Positions 19,004 to 29,500 of a stretch of DNA of 64,000 nt are shown here, piece after piece (within the stretch, counting starts at the first letter, position 1; each line of letters starts with the position of its first letter). This DNA comes from TMED88 sp964515335 (GTDB lineage: Bacteria > Myxococcota_A > UBA9160 > UBA4427): NCBI GenBank assembly GCA_964515335.1, contig CAZETS010000004.1, positions 49,010 to 113,009 on the forward strand, given 5' to 3'. The translations under genes and the position numbers were made by a program. The notes beneath the pieces were generated by a model. The model was not told the origin of the DNA, searched no databases, and saw only the letters and a list, made by a program, of their open reading frames with translations.

Positions 19004-19900
19004 ATGACGATCAACTGGTTTCCCGGCCACATGAACCGAGCCCGGCGCGAGCTCGCCGAGGCCATCGCGAAGATCGACGTCGTCATCGAGCTGCTCGACG
19101 CGCGCCTGCCGCGCTCGAGCCGCAACCCGATGCTCGGCGAGATTCGGGGCGATCGGCCCGTGCTCACCCTGCTCGGTAAGACCGACCTCGCCGACCCGGC
19201 CGCCACCGAGGCGTGGATCGTGCACCTGGGCGCGCAGCCCGGGCACGCCGCGCTCGCCGTCGATGCCGGCCAGCGCGCCAGCATCAAGGCCGTGCCGGGT
19301 CGCTGCCGCGCACTCGCGCCGCACCGGCAGGGGCCGGGCAAGACGGTGCGCTGCATGGTGGTCGGCATTCCGAACGTCGGCAAGTCGACGCTGATCAACA
19401 CACTGCTCGGGCGCGGGGTCGCCGAGGTCGCCGACCGGCCCGCCGTCACGCGCCGCGCGCGACGCTTCGAGCTCGACGACCGCGTCAGCCTGTCGGACAC
19501 GCCGGGCGTGCTGTGGCCGAAGCTCGAGGACCAGCGCGGCGCCTACCGGCTGGCGGCCTCGGGCGCCGTCGGGGAGGCCGCGTTCGACACCATCGACGTC
19601 GCGGGGTTCGCGGCCGGATTTCTCGCCACCGCGTATCCGCAGCTGCTGGCCGAGCGCTATCGCCTGGAGACGCTGCCCGAAGAACCGCTCGCCCTGCTCG
19701 AGGCCATCGGCCGCCGACGCGGCTTCCTGCGGCGCGGAGGCATCGTCGACCAGGAGCGCGCGGCGGGCACGCTGCTGCGCGAGCTGCGCAGCGGGGCGAT
19801 CGGGCGGATCAGCTTCGAGTGGCCGGGCGGGGACGACGACGCGAACCACGACGACGCGGTGACGCCGGCCCCGCCTGACCGAGCGGGCGCCGATCAGTAG
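19004..19900 (+). CDS. RbgA/YlqF-like circularly permuted ribosome-assembly GTPase
   Basis: 298 residues. It starts with the family signature MTINWFPGHMNRARREL and LLDARLPRSSRNPM. G motifs are permuted as in RbgA: G4 first (LLGKTDLAD, about 56-64), then G1 Walker A GIPNVGKSTLIN, G2 around RPAVTRR and G3 SDTPGVLWPK, then the C-terminal helical domain that contacts 23S rRNA. RbgA homologues act in late large-subunit assembly. Odd: the G4 motif reads GKTD instead of NKxD, so the guanine-contacting Asn is Gly. Its last 7 bp overlap the convergent rsgA. Confidence 0.9.
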   Translation: MTINWFPGHMNRARRELAEAIAKIDVVIELLDARLPRSSRNPMLGEIRGDRPVLTLLGKTDLADPAATEAWIVHLGAQPGHAALAVDAGQRASIKAVPGRCRALAPHRQGPGKTVRCMVVGIPNVGKSTLINTLLGRGVAEVADRPAVTRRARRFELDDRVSLSDTPGVLWPKLEDQRGAYRLAASGAVGEAAFDTIDVAGFAAGFLATAYPQLLAERYRLETLPEEPLALLEAIGRRRGFLRRGGIVDQERAAGTLLRELRSGAIGRISFEWPGGDDDANHDDAVTPAPPDRAGADQ

Positions 19901-20805
19901 CCGCGCTGCTCGCGCTCGACCCGTTCGAGCTCGTCCTGCAGCGCCACGTACGCGGCGTGCCGCGTGGACGAGATCGTCCCGGCCTCGACGGCGCCGAGCA
20001 CCGCGCAGCCGGGCTCGGCGCGGTGACGGCAGTCGCGGTAGTGGCAGCCCTCGCCCAGGGCCGCCTCGAAGCCCGGGAAGAACGCCGCGACCTCGCCGGC
20101 CGAGACCGCCACCGGACCGAAGTCGCGGAAGCCCGGCGTGTCGATCAGCTCGCCACCACTCGGCAGCGCGTGCAGCGTGGCATTGGTGGTGATGTGCCGG
20201 CCGAGACCGCTCTGCGGGTTGATCTCGCCGACCGCGAGATCGGCGTCTTCGACGAGCGCGTTCATGAGCGAGCTCTTGCCGACGCCCGACACGCCGACGA
20301 ACACGGCGCGCAAGCCGGACGCCAGGTACGCGCACAGCTCATCGAGCCCGGTCCGCTTCTCGGCCGACACGACGAGCACCGGCTCGACGCCCGGCCAGTC
20401 GGCGCGCACCCGATCTGCCAGGGCGGCCGCGCCCTCGAGATCGGCCTTGTTGACCACGAAGAAGGGCTCGATGCCAGCGGCCCGGGCGCCCACGACGGCC
20501 CGGTCCACGAATGCGTCCGGGGTGCGGGGGACCGCCGCCAGCACGATGCCGACCGCGTCGAGGTTCGCCGCCACGGCCCGCAAGCGGCCGCGACGATCGC
20601 GGCGGCGGAGCAGGCGCGCCCGGTCGCAGACCCGGGGCGAGCCGTCTTCGAGGACGATGCGATCCCCGACCACCAGGCTCGAGCGGCGAGCGACCGGAAC
20701 CCGACGCTCTTCGCCACCCGGCGCCCGGGCGAGCACCTCGATGCCGTAGTGCGCCACCACCAGCAATGCGTCTTCGGGAGGACCTGCCTCGTGGTCCCGC
20801 GCCAT
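19894..20805 (-). CDS. rsgA: Small-subunit biogenesis GTPase RsgA
   Basis: YjeQ/RsgA family, which acts on the 30S subunit at a late maturation step. About 303 residues from the ATG at 20805; a GTG at 20841 would add 12 residues. An N-terminal OB domain (about 10-75) is followed by a circularly permuted GTPase with G4 VVNKADLEG, the SAEKRTGLDEL G5-like loop, G1 GVSGVGKSSLMNAL and G3 ELIDTPGFRDFG, then the zinc-knuckle helix with ligands in GCHYRDCRH and EPGCAV. All catalytic and zinc residues appear intact. It overlaps the 3' end of the RbgA-like gene by 7 bp in convergent orientation. Confidence 0.95.
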   Translation of the reverse strand: MARDHEAGPPEDALLVVAHYGIEVLARAPGGEERRVPVARRSSLVVGDRIVLEDGSPRVCDRARLLRRRDRRGRLRAVAANLDAVGIVLAAVPRTPDAFVDRAVVGARAAGIEPFFVVNKADLEGAAALADRVRADWPGVEPVLVVSAEKRTGLDELCAYLASGLRAVFVGVSGVGKSSLMNALVEDADLAVGEINPQSGLGRHITTNATLHALPSGGELIDTPGFRDFGPVAVSAGEVAAFFPGFEAALGEGCHYRDCRHRAEPGCAVLGAVEAGTISSTRHAAYVALQDELERVEREQRGY

Positions 20806-20949
20806 CACGACGCACGATAGCAGGGCGCGCTGCCGGCCCACTTCTGCCGGCTCCGTCCAGCGGCTCCCTCTGCCGGCCGCCTGCGGACTCGGGGCGCCCG
20901 GCCGCCGCCCGATCCGCGCGGGTTCGACGCCGACGCGCCGCGGCCGGGC

Positions 20950-22785
20950 TCAGCTCGGCGAGCGGCCCCAGATGGCGTCGCGCAGGCCCGAGCTGCGCTC
21001 CACCCGGAGCGCCAACGCTTCGCGCAGCGCCTCGCGGCTGGCGCTCAGGCAGACGGATTGCCGCGCCCGACTCACCGCGGTGTAGAGAAGCTCACGGCTG
21101 ACGATCGGCGACGACTCCTCGGGCAGCACGACGAGCACCGCGTCGAACTCGGAGCCCTGGCTCTTGTGAACGCTCATCGCGAAGACCGTCTCGGCGGCGC
21201 CGAGCCGGCGGGGCGAGATCCATCGCTCGCCCCCCTCGGCGGTGCGGAAGAGGACCCGCAGCGCGGCGCCCTCGGCCGGGTCGGCGTCGCCCACTGCGTC
21301 GCGGTCGACCACGCCCACGTCGCCGTTGTAGAGGCCCGCCGCGTAGTCGTTGCGGGCGATCAGGATCGGTCGGCCCGCGTACCACCCGCCGCGCGCCGGA
21401 GCGATCACGCCGCGGTCGGCCAGCAGCGTCTCGACCAGGCGGTTGTGCGCGGCGACCCCCTGCGGCCCCCGCCGATGGGCACAGAGCACGCGGTAGCAGT
21501 CGAGCGCCGCCAGACGCTCGGCGGCGCTGACCGCGGCCTCGAAGGGCCCGTAGCCGGCGAGCAGCTCGGCGTGCAGCGCGGCCACGTCGCCGGGCTCGAC
21601 GAGGCGGACTTCCGGCCGCTCGGCGTCGTCGAGCAGGTCGAGCACACGATCCGCATCGCCGGCATGCACCGCGCCCACCAGCGCGCCGAGCGGGCTGTCC
21701 GCATCGAATCGGTGGCTGCGCAGCAGGTGCACGACGGGTCTCGCCGCGGGCGCGGCCGCGTCGTCGTCGCCGGCCCCGGCGATGTCGCCGAGCACGGCGC
21801 CCGCCTCGACCGACGCGAGCTGGTCGCGATCGCCGAGCAGGATCAGTCGCGCTTCGGCGGGCAGCGCCGAAGCCAGCCGCGCCATCAGGGCGAGGTCGAC
21901 CATCGAGGCCTCGTCGACCAGCACGACGTCGGCCTCGAGCGGGTGATCGGCATCGTGCCGGTATCGAGTCGGCGTGCCGCCGGCGCCGAGGGCGCGGTGC
22001 ACCGTGGAGGCCTCGCGTGGAATCCCGGCAACGACGTCGGCCGCGCAGTCGAGCGCCGCCGCACTTCGCGACACCGCCGATGAGAGGTGGGCGGCCGCCT
22101 TGCCGGTGGGCGCGAGCAGCCGGATGTGCGGCGGCGAGCCACCCCGCGCCGCCGCCTGCTCGACGAGCAGGGCGAGGATCTTGACGACCGTGGACGTCTT
22201 GCCGGTCCCGGGCCCGCCCGAGATCACGAAGAAGCGCGAGCGCACCGCCCCCTCGGCGGCGATCCGCTGGAGGTCGGGCTCGGCGCCGGCCGCGGCGTCG
22301 CGCGGAAACAAACGCTCGAGCCCTTCCTGAAGACGCTCTTCGTCGACCGCGACGGCCTGGCCGGGCGCGAGTCGATCGCGGAGGCTCGCCGCGAGCGTTT
22401 CCTGGTGCTCCCAGTAGCGACGCAGGTAGACGCGGCCCGCATCGTCGAACACGAGCGGGCGGATCGACTCGACGTCGGCTGCTCGCGCTTCACCGACCGC
22501 GTGCACGATCGGACTTCCGCCGAGCAGCGCCTCCCATGCATCCGCCGAGGGCCAGTCGACGTCCACCCGCGCCCCTTGCGGCTCTCCGCCGGCGTCGAGC
22601 AGGGTGTCGATCCCGTGGAGGTCGAGGCAGACGTGCCCGTCGGCCACCGCCCGGCTGACGAGCGCCGCCAACGCGACGACCTCGTCACGCTGCTCGCCCG
22701 CCACGCGCGCCCAGGTCCGCGCGGCGTTCGCGTCGAGGCTCGACACCACCCCGGCCTCCGCCAGCCGTGACAGCTCGAGGCTCAC
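20950..22785 (-). CDS. recD: Exodeoxyribonuclease V alpha subunit RecD
   Basis: 5'-3' SF1 helicase motor of RecBCD, 611 residues like E. coli RecD. An N-terminal RecB-interacting region is followed by helicase motif I GGPGTGKTSTVVKIL (about 187-200), motif II VVLVDEASMVDLALMA, motif III LILLGDRDQLASVEAGAVLG, and the C-terminal SF1 motifs MSVHKSQGSEFDAVLVVLP and LYTAVSRARQSV. Its ATG overlaps the recB TGA (ATGA), so it is the last gene of a translationally coupled recC-recB-recD operon. Confidence 0.96.
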   Translation of the reverse strand: MSLELSRLAEAGVVSSLDANAARTWARVAGEQRDEVVALAALVSRAVADGHVCLDLHGIDTLLDAGGEPQGARVDVDWPSADAWEALLGGSPIVHAVGEARAADVESIRPLVFDDAGRVYLRRYWEHQETLAASLRDRLAPGQAVAVDEERLQEGLERLFPRDAAAGAEPDLQRIAAEGAVRSRFFVISGGPGTGKTSTVVKILALLVEQAAARGGSPPHIRLLAPTGKAAAHLSSAVSRSAAALDCAADVVAGIPREASTVHRALGAGGTPTRYRHDADHPLEADVVLVDEASMVDLALMARLASALPAEARLILLGDRDQLASVEAGAVLGDIAGAGDDDAAAPAARPVVHLLRSHRFDADSPLGALVGAVHAGDADRVLDLLDDAERPEVRLVEPGDVAALHAELLAGYGPFEAAVSAAERLAALDCYRVLCAHRRGPQGVAAHNRLVETLLADRGVIAPARGGWYAGRPILIARNDYAAGLYNGDVGVVDRDAVGDADPAEGAALRVLFRTAEGGERWISPRRLGAAETVFAMSVHKSQGSEFDAVLVVLPEESSPIVSRELLYTAVSRARQSVCLSASREALREALALRVERSSGLRDAIWGRSPS

Positions 22786-25700
22786 CGACCGCCCTCCCCT
22801 CGCGCGGCTTCCGGCGCGCCGTCGAGCAGCGCCGAGAGCGCCTCGACGAGCGACGAAGGCGGGTGGTCGTAGTGGACGCCCGCCTCGGCGCCGGTCGCGG
22901 GCGACATGCCGCGAACGAACAGGTAGTAGACGCCTCCGAGGTGTCGCTCGGGCGAGTAGTCGGGCAGGCGCAAGGAGAGCAGCCTGTGCAGCGCCACCAC
23001 GTACAGGTGGTACTGCAGCGTGTAGTCGTGCCGCCGCATCTCGGCAGCGAGCCGTTCCGGCAGGTAGTCGCTCGCGTGTGAGCCGAGTCGATTCGACTTG
23101 TAGTCGACCACGTAGTAACGGCCAGCCCGACGGAAGATCAGGTCGACGAAGCCGCGCAGGTGTCCCGAGAGCGCCGCGAAGCCGAGCGAGGCAGCTCGGC
23201 CCGCGTACGCGCGCACGTCCGGCGAGACCGCGTGCGCGGCGAACGCTTCGCCGAGACGCGCCGGGGTGAGCGGCCCGCCGCGACCCGGCGCCACCGGCAG
23301 CGCAAACTCCATCTCGTCGAGACGCGCATCCCGCGCCAGGTCGCGCAGCGCGAAGTCTTCGAGCGGGCCACCGAGCGGAGTCGCGAGCGCCTCACCGAGC
23401 CCGGCGGCGAGCTCGGGCGCCAGGCGACGCGGCATGCCCGCGCGCGCGAGGCCCTGCTCGCAGAGCGACTCGAGGGCGCCCGGCACGGCGCTCGCGAAGT
23501 CGTGGTGCTCGAGCACCTCGTGGATCAGGGTGCCGGGGCCGGCGCCGGCCGGAAAGGCGTGCAGCGTCACCGGCTGCTCGTCGCTCGCCGACACCCGCGC
23601 GGCGGTCTCCGCGCCCGGCGCCGTCGCATCGTAGTCGTGACCGGCGGCGGCCGGGTGCTCGTCGGGCACGGCGAGGTCCGCCGCGCTGCTCGCCGGTGTC
23701 GCAGCGTCCGTGGCCACCAACCTCGAGAAGCTCGAGACGTGCCGCCGCTGCGTGATCCTTCGCCCCATCTCCCGAGCCGGGGCAAGCCTGCGCGGCTCGG
23801 GCGGCGCGGCCATGCGCGGCGCCCCGGTCCCGGCGAGCGGCTCGACCGACACGACGTCGCCGGCGCGCGCCAGGAGCGCGTCCAGGTCGGCGTGCATCGC
23901 GGCGTCGTCCAGCGAGCGGAAGCGCGCCTTGCAGGCCTCGACCAAAGCCGGATCCTGCCCTGCCGCCAGACGGTCGGCCCCGTCGGGCGGGTGCAACAGG
24001 TAGCCGAGGGCCGCGTACTCGCCCTGTTTGACGGCGCCCCACACCACGACGAGCTGATGCTTCGCGCGGGTCAGCGCCACGTAGAGCAGGCGCAGGCTCT
24101 CGGCCAATCCCTCGTAGCGGCTGCGTGCAACGCTCGCCTCGTGCCGGTCCGAGCCCAGATCGAGGGTCAGGCGCCCGCCTTCCCCGTCGTCGTGAAACCG
24201 AGCCCAGGTCTCGTCCCGCTTCGAGAGCAGCTGTCCGTCCCAGAGGAAAGGGCAGTACACGATGCCGTACTGCAGTCCCTTGCTGCGGTGGATGGTGACC
24301 AGCTGCACGGCCCGCGCGTCGCTCTCCAGGCGGATGATCGCGTCGTCGCCCGCCTGCTCGGATCGCGCGGCCGCGTCGCGGCGCATGCGCACGAGCCAGC
24401 GGAGCTGCGCGCGCGGGTTGCCGGCGCCGGACCGGGCGTTGGCCTGCAGGAGCTCCGCCAGATGAAGCAGGTTGGTGAGCCGACGCTCGCCACCGACCTC
24501 GCCCAGCAGACGCTCGCGGGCGCCGTGCGCGTGGAGGACGTGCTCGACCAGCGAGAGCGCCCCCTGCCCGCGCAGCCGCCCCCCCCAGTCCTCGGCCCGG
24601 GCAAGCCACGGATCGAGCAACGCGGGATCCTCGTCGATCGCGGCCAGCTCGGCGGCGTCGACCCCCACCCAGGCAGTGGTGATCGCCGCGCGCACCGCCG
24701 CGGGGTTGCCGGGCTCGGCGGCCGCCGCCACCACCCGCTCGAGCGCCGCGGCCTCGTCGGTCTCGAACACGCTCTGCTGTGTCTGCATGACGCTCGGGAC
24801 GCCGCGCCGGCGCAGCTGCTCCTGCACGGCGCGCGCCTGCAGGTTGGTGCGGCAGAGCACGGCGACGTCCGAAGCCCGGACAGGCGCGCCGTCGAGGGTC
24901 GCGGACGACGTCAGCAGCTCCGCGATGTCGTCGGCGACGCCCGCGCAAGCCTGCTGCTTGGCGAGCCCCTTGCTCGGCCGCCCGCCCTCGGCCTGCGACA
25001 TGTAGAGCAGCCGCAGCCCGGCATCGCGGCCGCTCGCCACGAGCCGGTTCTCGGCGTCCGGCGCCGGCACGGCCTCGTGGAACCCGATGGCACCAAAGAG
25101 GAACGGCATGGCGACGCCCGAGAAGAGCGCGTTGACGCCGCCGATCACCGCCGGGTCGGATCGCCAGTTGCGGTCGAGGTGGACGGTACTCTGCGCGGCG
25201 TCGACCTTGGCCTGCATGTAGGCGAACACGTCCGCGCCGCGGAATCCGTAGATGGCCTGCTTGGGGTCGCCGATCAGGAAGAAGGCGCCCTTCCCGTCGC
25301 CCCAGACGCTGCGAAAGATCGAATACTGGACCGGGTCGGTGTCCTGGAACTCGTCGATCAGCGCCGCGGGAAAGCGCTCGCGAATGCTCGAGGCCAGCGC
25401 CTCCCCGCCCTCGCCGTCGAGCGCGTCGGCGAGCACCGTCAGCAGCTCGTCGTAGGAGCGCGTGCGCGAGGCGCGCCGCCGCCTTGCGAGCTCGGCGCGG
25501 GTGTAGCTGATCAGCTCGAGCTCGAGGCCGAGCCAGCGCGCCTCGAAGGCCGCGACGCAAGCCGTATCGGCCGCGACCAGCTCCTCCGCGGCGTCGAAGA
25601 GCGGATGGGTCGGCGCCTGCTTGCCCTTGTTGGCCTTGCCCTCGACCCGGCTGCGCGTGATGCGGGCGAGGCCGCTCGGAGACTGGCCGGGCTTCGACGC

Positions 25701-26564
25701 CGCGAATCCCACGAACGGGTCCTCGAGGGCGGCCTCGATTTCGCTGCGCCAGACCGTCGGGATGTTCTGCTTGCGGAAGGCGCTGCCGTTGAGCGCCTTC
25801 TGCTCGACCGCGCGCACCAACACGTCGAGCCCGTCCGGACCCTGCTCCCGCCAGATCCGCTGCAGGCGCTCGAGCGCCTGCTGGCGCGCGGCGAGGCCGG
25901 CGCTTGCGTCCGGCGCCTGCTCGGGCCGCACCGCGATGCGGGGATGACTCGCCACCGTGTCCGCCAGAGCCGAGAGCAGGCGCGGACCGCGGCGCTCACC
26001 CGCGCGCGACGCGCGCCGCAGCCAGGCGGCGAACTCGGGCTCGGCGTCGTACAGGGTCCGCGTCCAGAAGTCGGCGACCACGTCGTCGACGAGCGACCGC
26101 TGATTGGGAACCAGATCCGTCCCCAAGGCCACGCCGCTCTCGAAGGCGTTCTCGTCGAGCATGCGCTGACAGAAGCCGTGGATGGTCGAGATCTCCGCCT
26201 CGTCGAAGCCGCGCAGCGCCCGGCGCAGCTGCTCGAGCTCTTCGCCGGCACGACCGCGCGCGAGGCTGGCGTCGACCATGGACTGCACCTTCGAGTGCGG
26301 TCCGCGATCGATGTGCTGCCCGGTCTCGAGCATCACCTCGAGCGCGTGGACGGTCTCCTGCAGGCGCGCGCGAATGCGCTCGCGCAGCTCGGCGGCGGCC
26401 GCGCGCGTGTAGGTGACCACCAGGATCTGATCGGCGTCGAGGCCGCTCTCCATCACGAGCCGCACGTAGAGCAGCGCGATCGTGAAGGTCTTGCCCGTAC
26501 CCGCGCTCGCCTCGACGAGGCAGCGCCCGTCCAAGGTGATCTCGAGGGGATCGGCCGCGCTCAC
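22782..26564 (-). CDS. recB: Exodeoxyribonuclease V beta subunit RecB
   Basis: 3'-5' SF1A helicase and the only nuclease of RecBCD; 1260 residues from the GTG at 26564, which overlaps the recC stop as GTGA. Motif I is VEASAGTGKTFTIALLYVR at the very N-terminus, motif II ALIDEFQDTDPVQYSIF, motif III FFLIGDPKQAIYGFRGAD, motif VI LRLLYVALTRAKHQLVVVWG. The C-terminal RecB nuclease domain is intact: LIHEVLEHHDF, FVDLIFRRAGRYYVVDYKSNRLG region (catalytic D and K, about 1150), LQYHLYVVALHRLL. The enzyme should therefore be active in double-strand-break resection. Confidence 0.96.
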   Translation of the reverse strand: MSAADPLEITLDGRCLVEASAGTGKTFTIALLYVRLVMESGLDADQILVVTYTRAAAAELRERIRARLQETVHALEVMLETGQHIDRGPHSKVQSMVDASLARGRAGEELEQLRRALRGFDEAEISTIHGFCQRMLDENAFESGVALGTDLVPNQRSLVDDVVADFWTRTLYDAEPEFAAWLRRASRAGERRGPRLLSALADTVASHPRIAVRPEQAPDASAGLAARQQALERLQRIWREQGPDGLDVLVRAVEQKALNGSAFRKQNIPTVWRSEIEAALEDPFVGFAASKPGQSPSGLARITRSRVEGKANKGKQAPTHPLFDAAEELVAADTACVAAFEARWLGLELELISYTRAELARRRRASRTRSYDELLTVLADALDGEGGEALASSIRERFPAALIDEFQDTDPVQYSIFRSVWGDGKGAFFLIGDPKQAIYGFRGADVFAYMQAKVDAAQSTVHLDRNWRSDPAVIGGVNALFSGVAMPFLFGAIGFHEAVPAPDAENRLVASGRDAGLRLLYMSQAEGGRPSKGLAKQQACAGVADDIAELLTSSATLDGAPVRASDVAVLCRTNLQARAVQEQLRRRGVPSVMQTQQSVFETDEAAALERVVAAAAEPGNPAAVRAAITTAWVGVDAAELAAIDEDPALLDPWLARAEDWGGRLRGQGALSLVEHVLHAHGARERLLGEVGGERRLTNLLHLAELLQANARSGAGNPRAQLRWLVRMRRDAAARSEQAGDDAIIRLESDARAVQLVTIHRSKGLQYGIVYCPFLWDGQLLSKRDETWARFHDDGEGGRLTLDLGSDRHEASVARSRYEGLAESLRLLYVALTRAKHQLVVVWGAVKQGEYAALGYLLHPPDGADRLAAGQDPALVEACKARFRSLDDAAMHADLDALLARAGDVVSVEPLAGTGAPRMAAPPEPRRLAPAREMGRRITQRRHVSSFSRLVATDAATPASSAADLAVPDEHPAAAGHDYDATAPGAETAARVSASDEQPVTLHAFPAGAGPGTLIHEVLEHHDFASAVPGALESLCEQGLARAGMPRRLAPELAAGLGEALATPLGGPLEDFALRDLARDARLDEMEFALPVAPGRGGPLTPARLGEAFAAHAVSPDVRAYAGRAASLGFAALSGHLRGFVDLIFRRAGRYYVVDYKSNRLGSHASDYLPERLAAEMRRHDYTLQYHLYVVALHRLLSLRLPDYSPERHLGGVYYLFVRGMSPATGAEAGVHYDHPPSSLVEALSALLDGAPEAARGEGGR

Positions 26565-29500
26565 CGGCGCTCCTCGCGGCTCGCGAGCAGCGGCCCGAAG
26601 ATGCGCCTCGCGAGCCCGCTGAAGCCGAAGCCGGCGTCGTCCTCGAGTCCCACGGGACGATGACCCGGCGCGAGGGGATCGACGTCGCGAAACAGCTGCG
26701 CGAGGTACACCTCCTGCGACTCGGACCGCTCGGGCGAAGACTCGCCGTAGACGGCCCGCGCATCGAAGATCGCCTTCTGCTGCTGGGCGGGATCGTCGGG
26801 CGCTCGCGAGAGCGTGTCCGCGTACTTGCGCGACGAGCGCGGCAGGAACGGCAGCGGGCGCGTGCGGCCGAGTCGGTGGATCGCGACCAGCTCCGCGAGC
26901 CGGCCGGAGGCGTCCTCGACGGCATCGAACACGACGTGGCCGACGTTCCGGTCTCCGGACCGGCCGACGAGGTGGCTCTGCGGCGCGACGCCGGCCGGCG
27001 CGGCGGCGCAGAGGGCGAGGTGCCGGATCCAGACGTCGAGCTCGACCGGACGGCCGGCCTTCGCGAAGCGATGGGCGACGCGGCCGCCGGGGTAGAGGCG
27101 ATCGAGCCTGCCCACCACTCGCGCGCCGCCGCACTCGACGACCACGTCCTCGTCGGGAAGCGCATCGCCGCCGCGCGCCTCGACGACGCGCTTCGCGATG
27201 CCGCGCACTTCGGCGACGAGCTCGGCGTGTGCGGCCCGGCCGGCCTCACCGAGCGGAAGCCGGCCCTGACGGACGAGGCGCCGCATCGTCGACGCGAAGT
27301 CGTCGCCCACCAGCGCCGCCTCGAGCAGATCCCTTCCGATCGAGTACGCCTCGAGCCCCTCGACGTCGAGGGGCTCGCGCTCGGGACCGACCTCCTCCGC
27401 GTCCTCGAGCCGCAGCCTCAGGACGTCGCGCACGAGGTGCTTCGCCGGGTCGACGAAGTAGGCGCAGAGATCGTCGAGCGCCACCGTGTCCACCTCGCCG
27501 GTGGCCCCGGCGAGCGGCTGTGCGACGAACGGCGCGGCCGGCTCACGCGGACCGCTCAGCACGCGCGCTGCCTCGCACCAGGCCGTCGAGTAGCTGAAGA
27601 GGCGCGCCGCGGGATCCGGGTCGGAGAAGTACTCGGCGCTCCAGGGCTGCAGCGGATGGCGCACGACGAGGCGATCGCGAATCCAGGCGGCGGCATCCGC
27701 CTCGCAATCGCGCGTTGCGTCGGCGTCGTCCTCGGGCGGACGGGCGATGCGCGCCACGTGGTCGAGCAGCTCGTCGACGATCACCGAGGGGGGCTTCTTC
27801 TCGTTGTCACGGATGTCGCGGCCCACGTAGCTGACCAGCAGGTGGTCACGCGCCGACAGCAACGCCTCGAGGAAGATCTGCCGGTCGTCGTCGCGAGCGC
27901 TGCGATCGCCCGGCAGGCGCCGCGCGCCGATCAGGTCGAAGCCGGGCCGCGGCCGGCGGCGCGGAAAGGCGCCGTCCGAGAGCCCGAGCAGCGCGACGAC
28001 GCGAAACGGGATGATGCGCATCGGCAGCACCTCGCCCATCGTCACCGCGCCGGTCACGAAGCCGCCGGTCGCCGCGGCTCGCTCGAAGGATCGGCACAAC
28101 GCGTCGCGAACCGGCGAGAGCGGCACCGGATCGACGTGCGAGGCGAGCTCGGCCGCACGCTCGAGCGCGCCGATCGCCTCGACGACGATGCGCCGCTCGT
28201 GGGCGCGGTCGCCGTCGTCGGCCACCAGGCCGTCGAGCGCATCGAGGAAGAGCTTGGCCCAGTCGGCGACGCGAAGGGGCGCCCGGGCCCGGGCGTGCAG
28301 AGAGAAGAGGACGTCGGTCAGCTCGGCGAGCCGACCGAGGGCCTGGGCCTCGGCGCCCTCGACGCCCGCCTGGGGCGCTACGTCGGCGAACAGCCGACCC
28401 GGCCGATCCTCGATCGCCAGGCCGACGAACAGGCGATCGAGCCCGAACCGCCAGGTGTTCTCATCGGCCCGAGGCTGCCCCTCGCGCGCCCGGTGGTCGG
28501 CATCGACCCCCCAGCGAATCCCGGAGGCATCGATCCACGCCCGCAGCAACGCCTCGTCTTCCGCGCCGAGCCCGAAGCGGGCGCGCACGCAGTCGATGGC
28601 CAGCAGCTCGAGGACGTCGCCGGCAGCCAGACGCCCATCGAGCACGTCGAGGATCCGCGTGAAGGTCTCGACGACCGCGTACGCGGAGCGCGCGCCGCGG
28701 TCGGCCACGCGCACGGGAATCGCAGTGCCTGCGGCACCGCCGGCGGCGAACGCGGCCTCGACGTACGGCGCATACAGGGCGGCGTCCGGAGCCATCACGA
28801 CCACGTCGTGGGGGGCGAGATCGGGGTTGCGGGCAAACAGCTCGAGCAGCTGATCGCGCAGCACCTCGGCCTCGCGCATCGGGCCGTGGCAGGCGTGGAT
28901 CTGGATCGAGTGGTCGTCGGCGGCCAGCGTCACCGGGGACGCCGCGTCGCCCACGCCTCCGCGAGCGCGCAGCGCCAGCACGTCGGACTGGATGGTGTGC
29001 AGCAGGCACGGCTCACCCGGTGACGAAGCGGCCGGATCGGCGTAGAGGTCGGCGTCGGACTCGTGGTAGTCGGTCCGCTCCTCCAGGATCTCCTGCAGCT
29101 CGCGCCCCACCCGGCCGAGCGACGCCAGCAGCGGGTGCCCCTCGTCGAGTTGCAGCTCCTCGATCGGCACGTCGGCAGCGGCGCCGGCCGAGCGACGCCG
29201 GCGCAGCAGCTCGCGCTCGCTGCGGATCCAGCCCCAGTACTCGCGCGACGGGCTCAGCACGAAGGTGTGCAGCTCGACGTGCGCCGACAGCGCGGACAGC
29301 GCCGAGACGTAGAGGGGCGGAAGCGTCGACAGCCCGAACAGGCAGACCCGCTGCGGAAGGCCGGGGCCAGGCTCGCCGGCGCCGTCGAGCGCGCCGAGCA
29401 GCGCGTGCACCCGAGCGGCCGCGTGACCGTCGCCGAGTCGTTCGACGAGTTCGCGCCACAGGGCGGCCTGCCACGCGGCGTCGGGGCCGGCCCAGCGCCG

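Noticed and set aside
26565..27134. N-terminal extension of RecB upstream of GTG 26564
   Set aside because: The extension overlaps recC and is unlike any RecB; the RecB family starts close to the Walker A motif, which fits the GTG that overlaps the recC stop.
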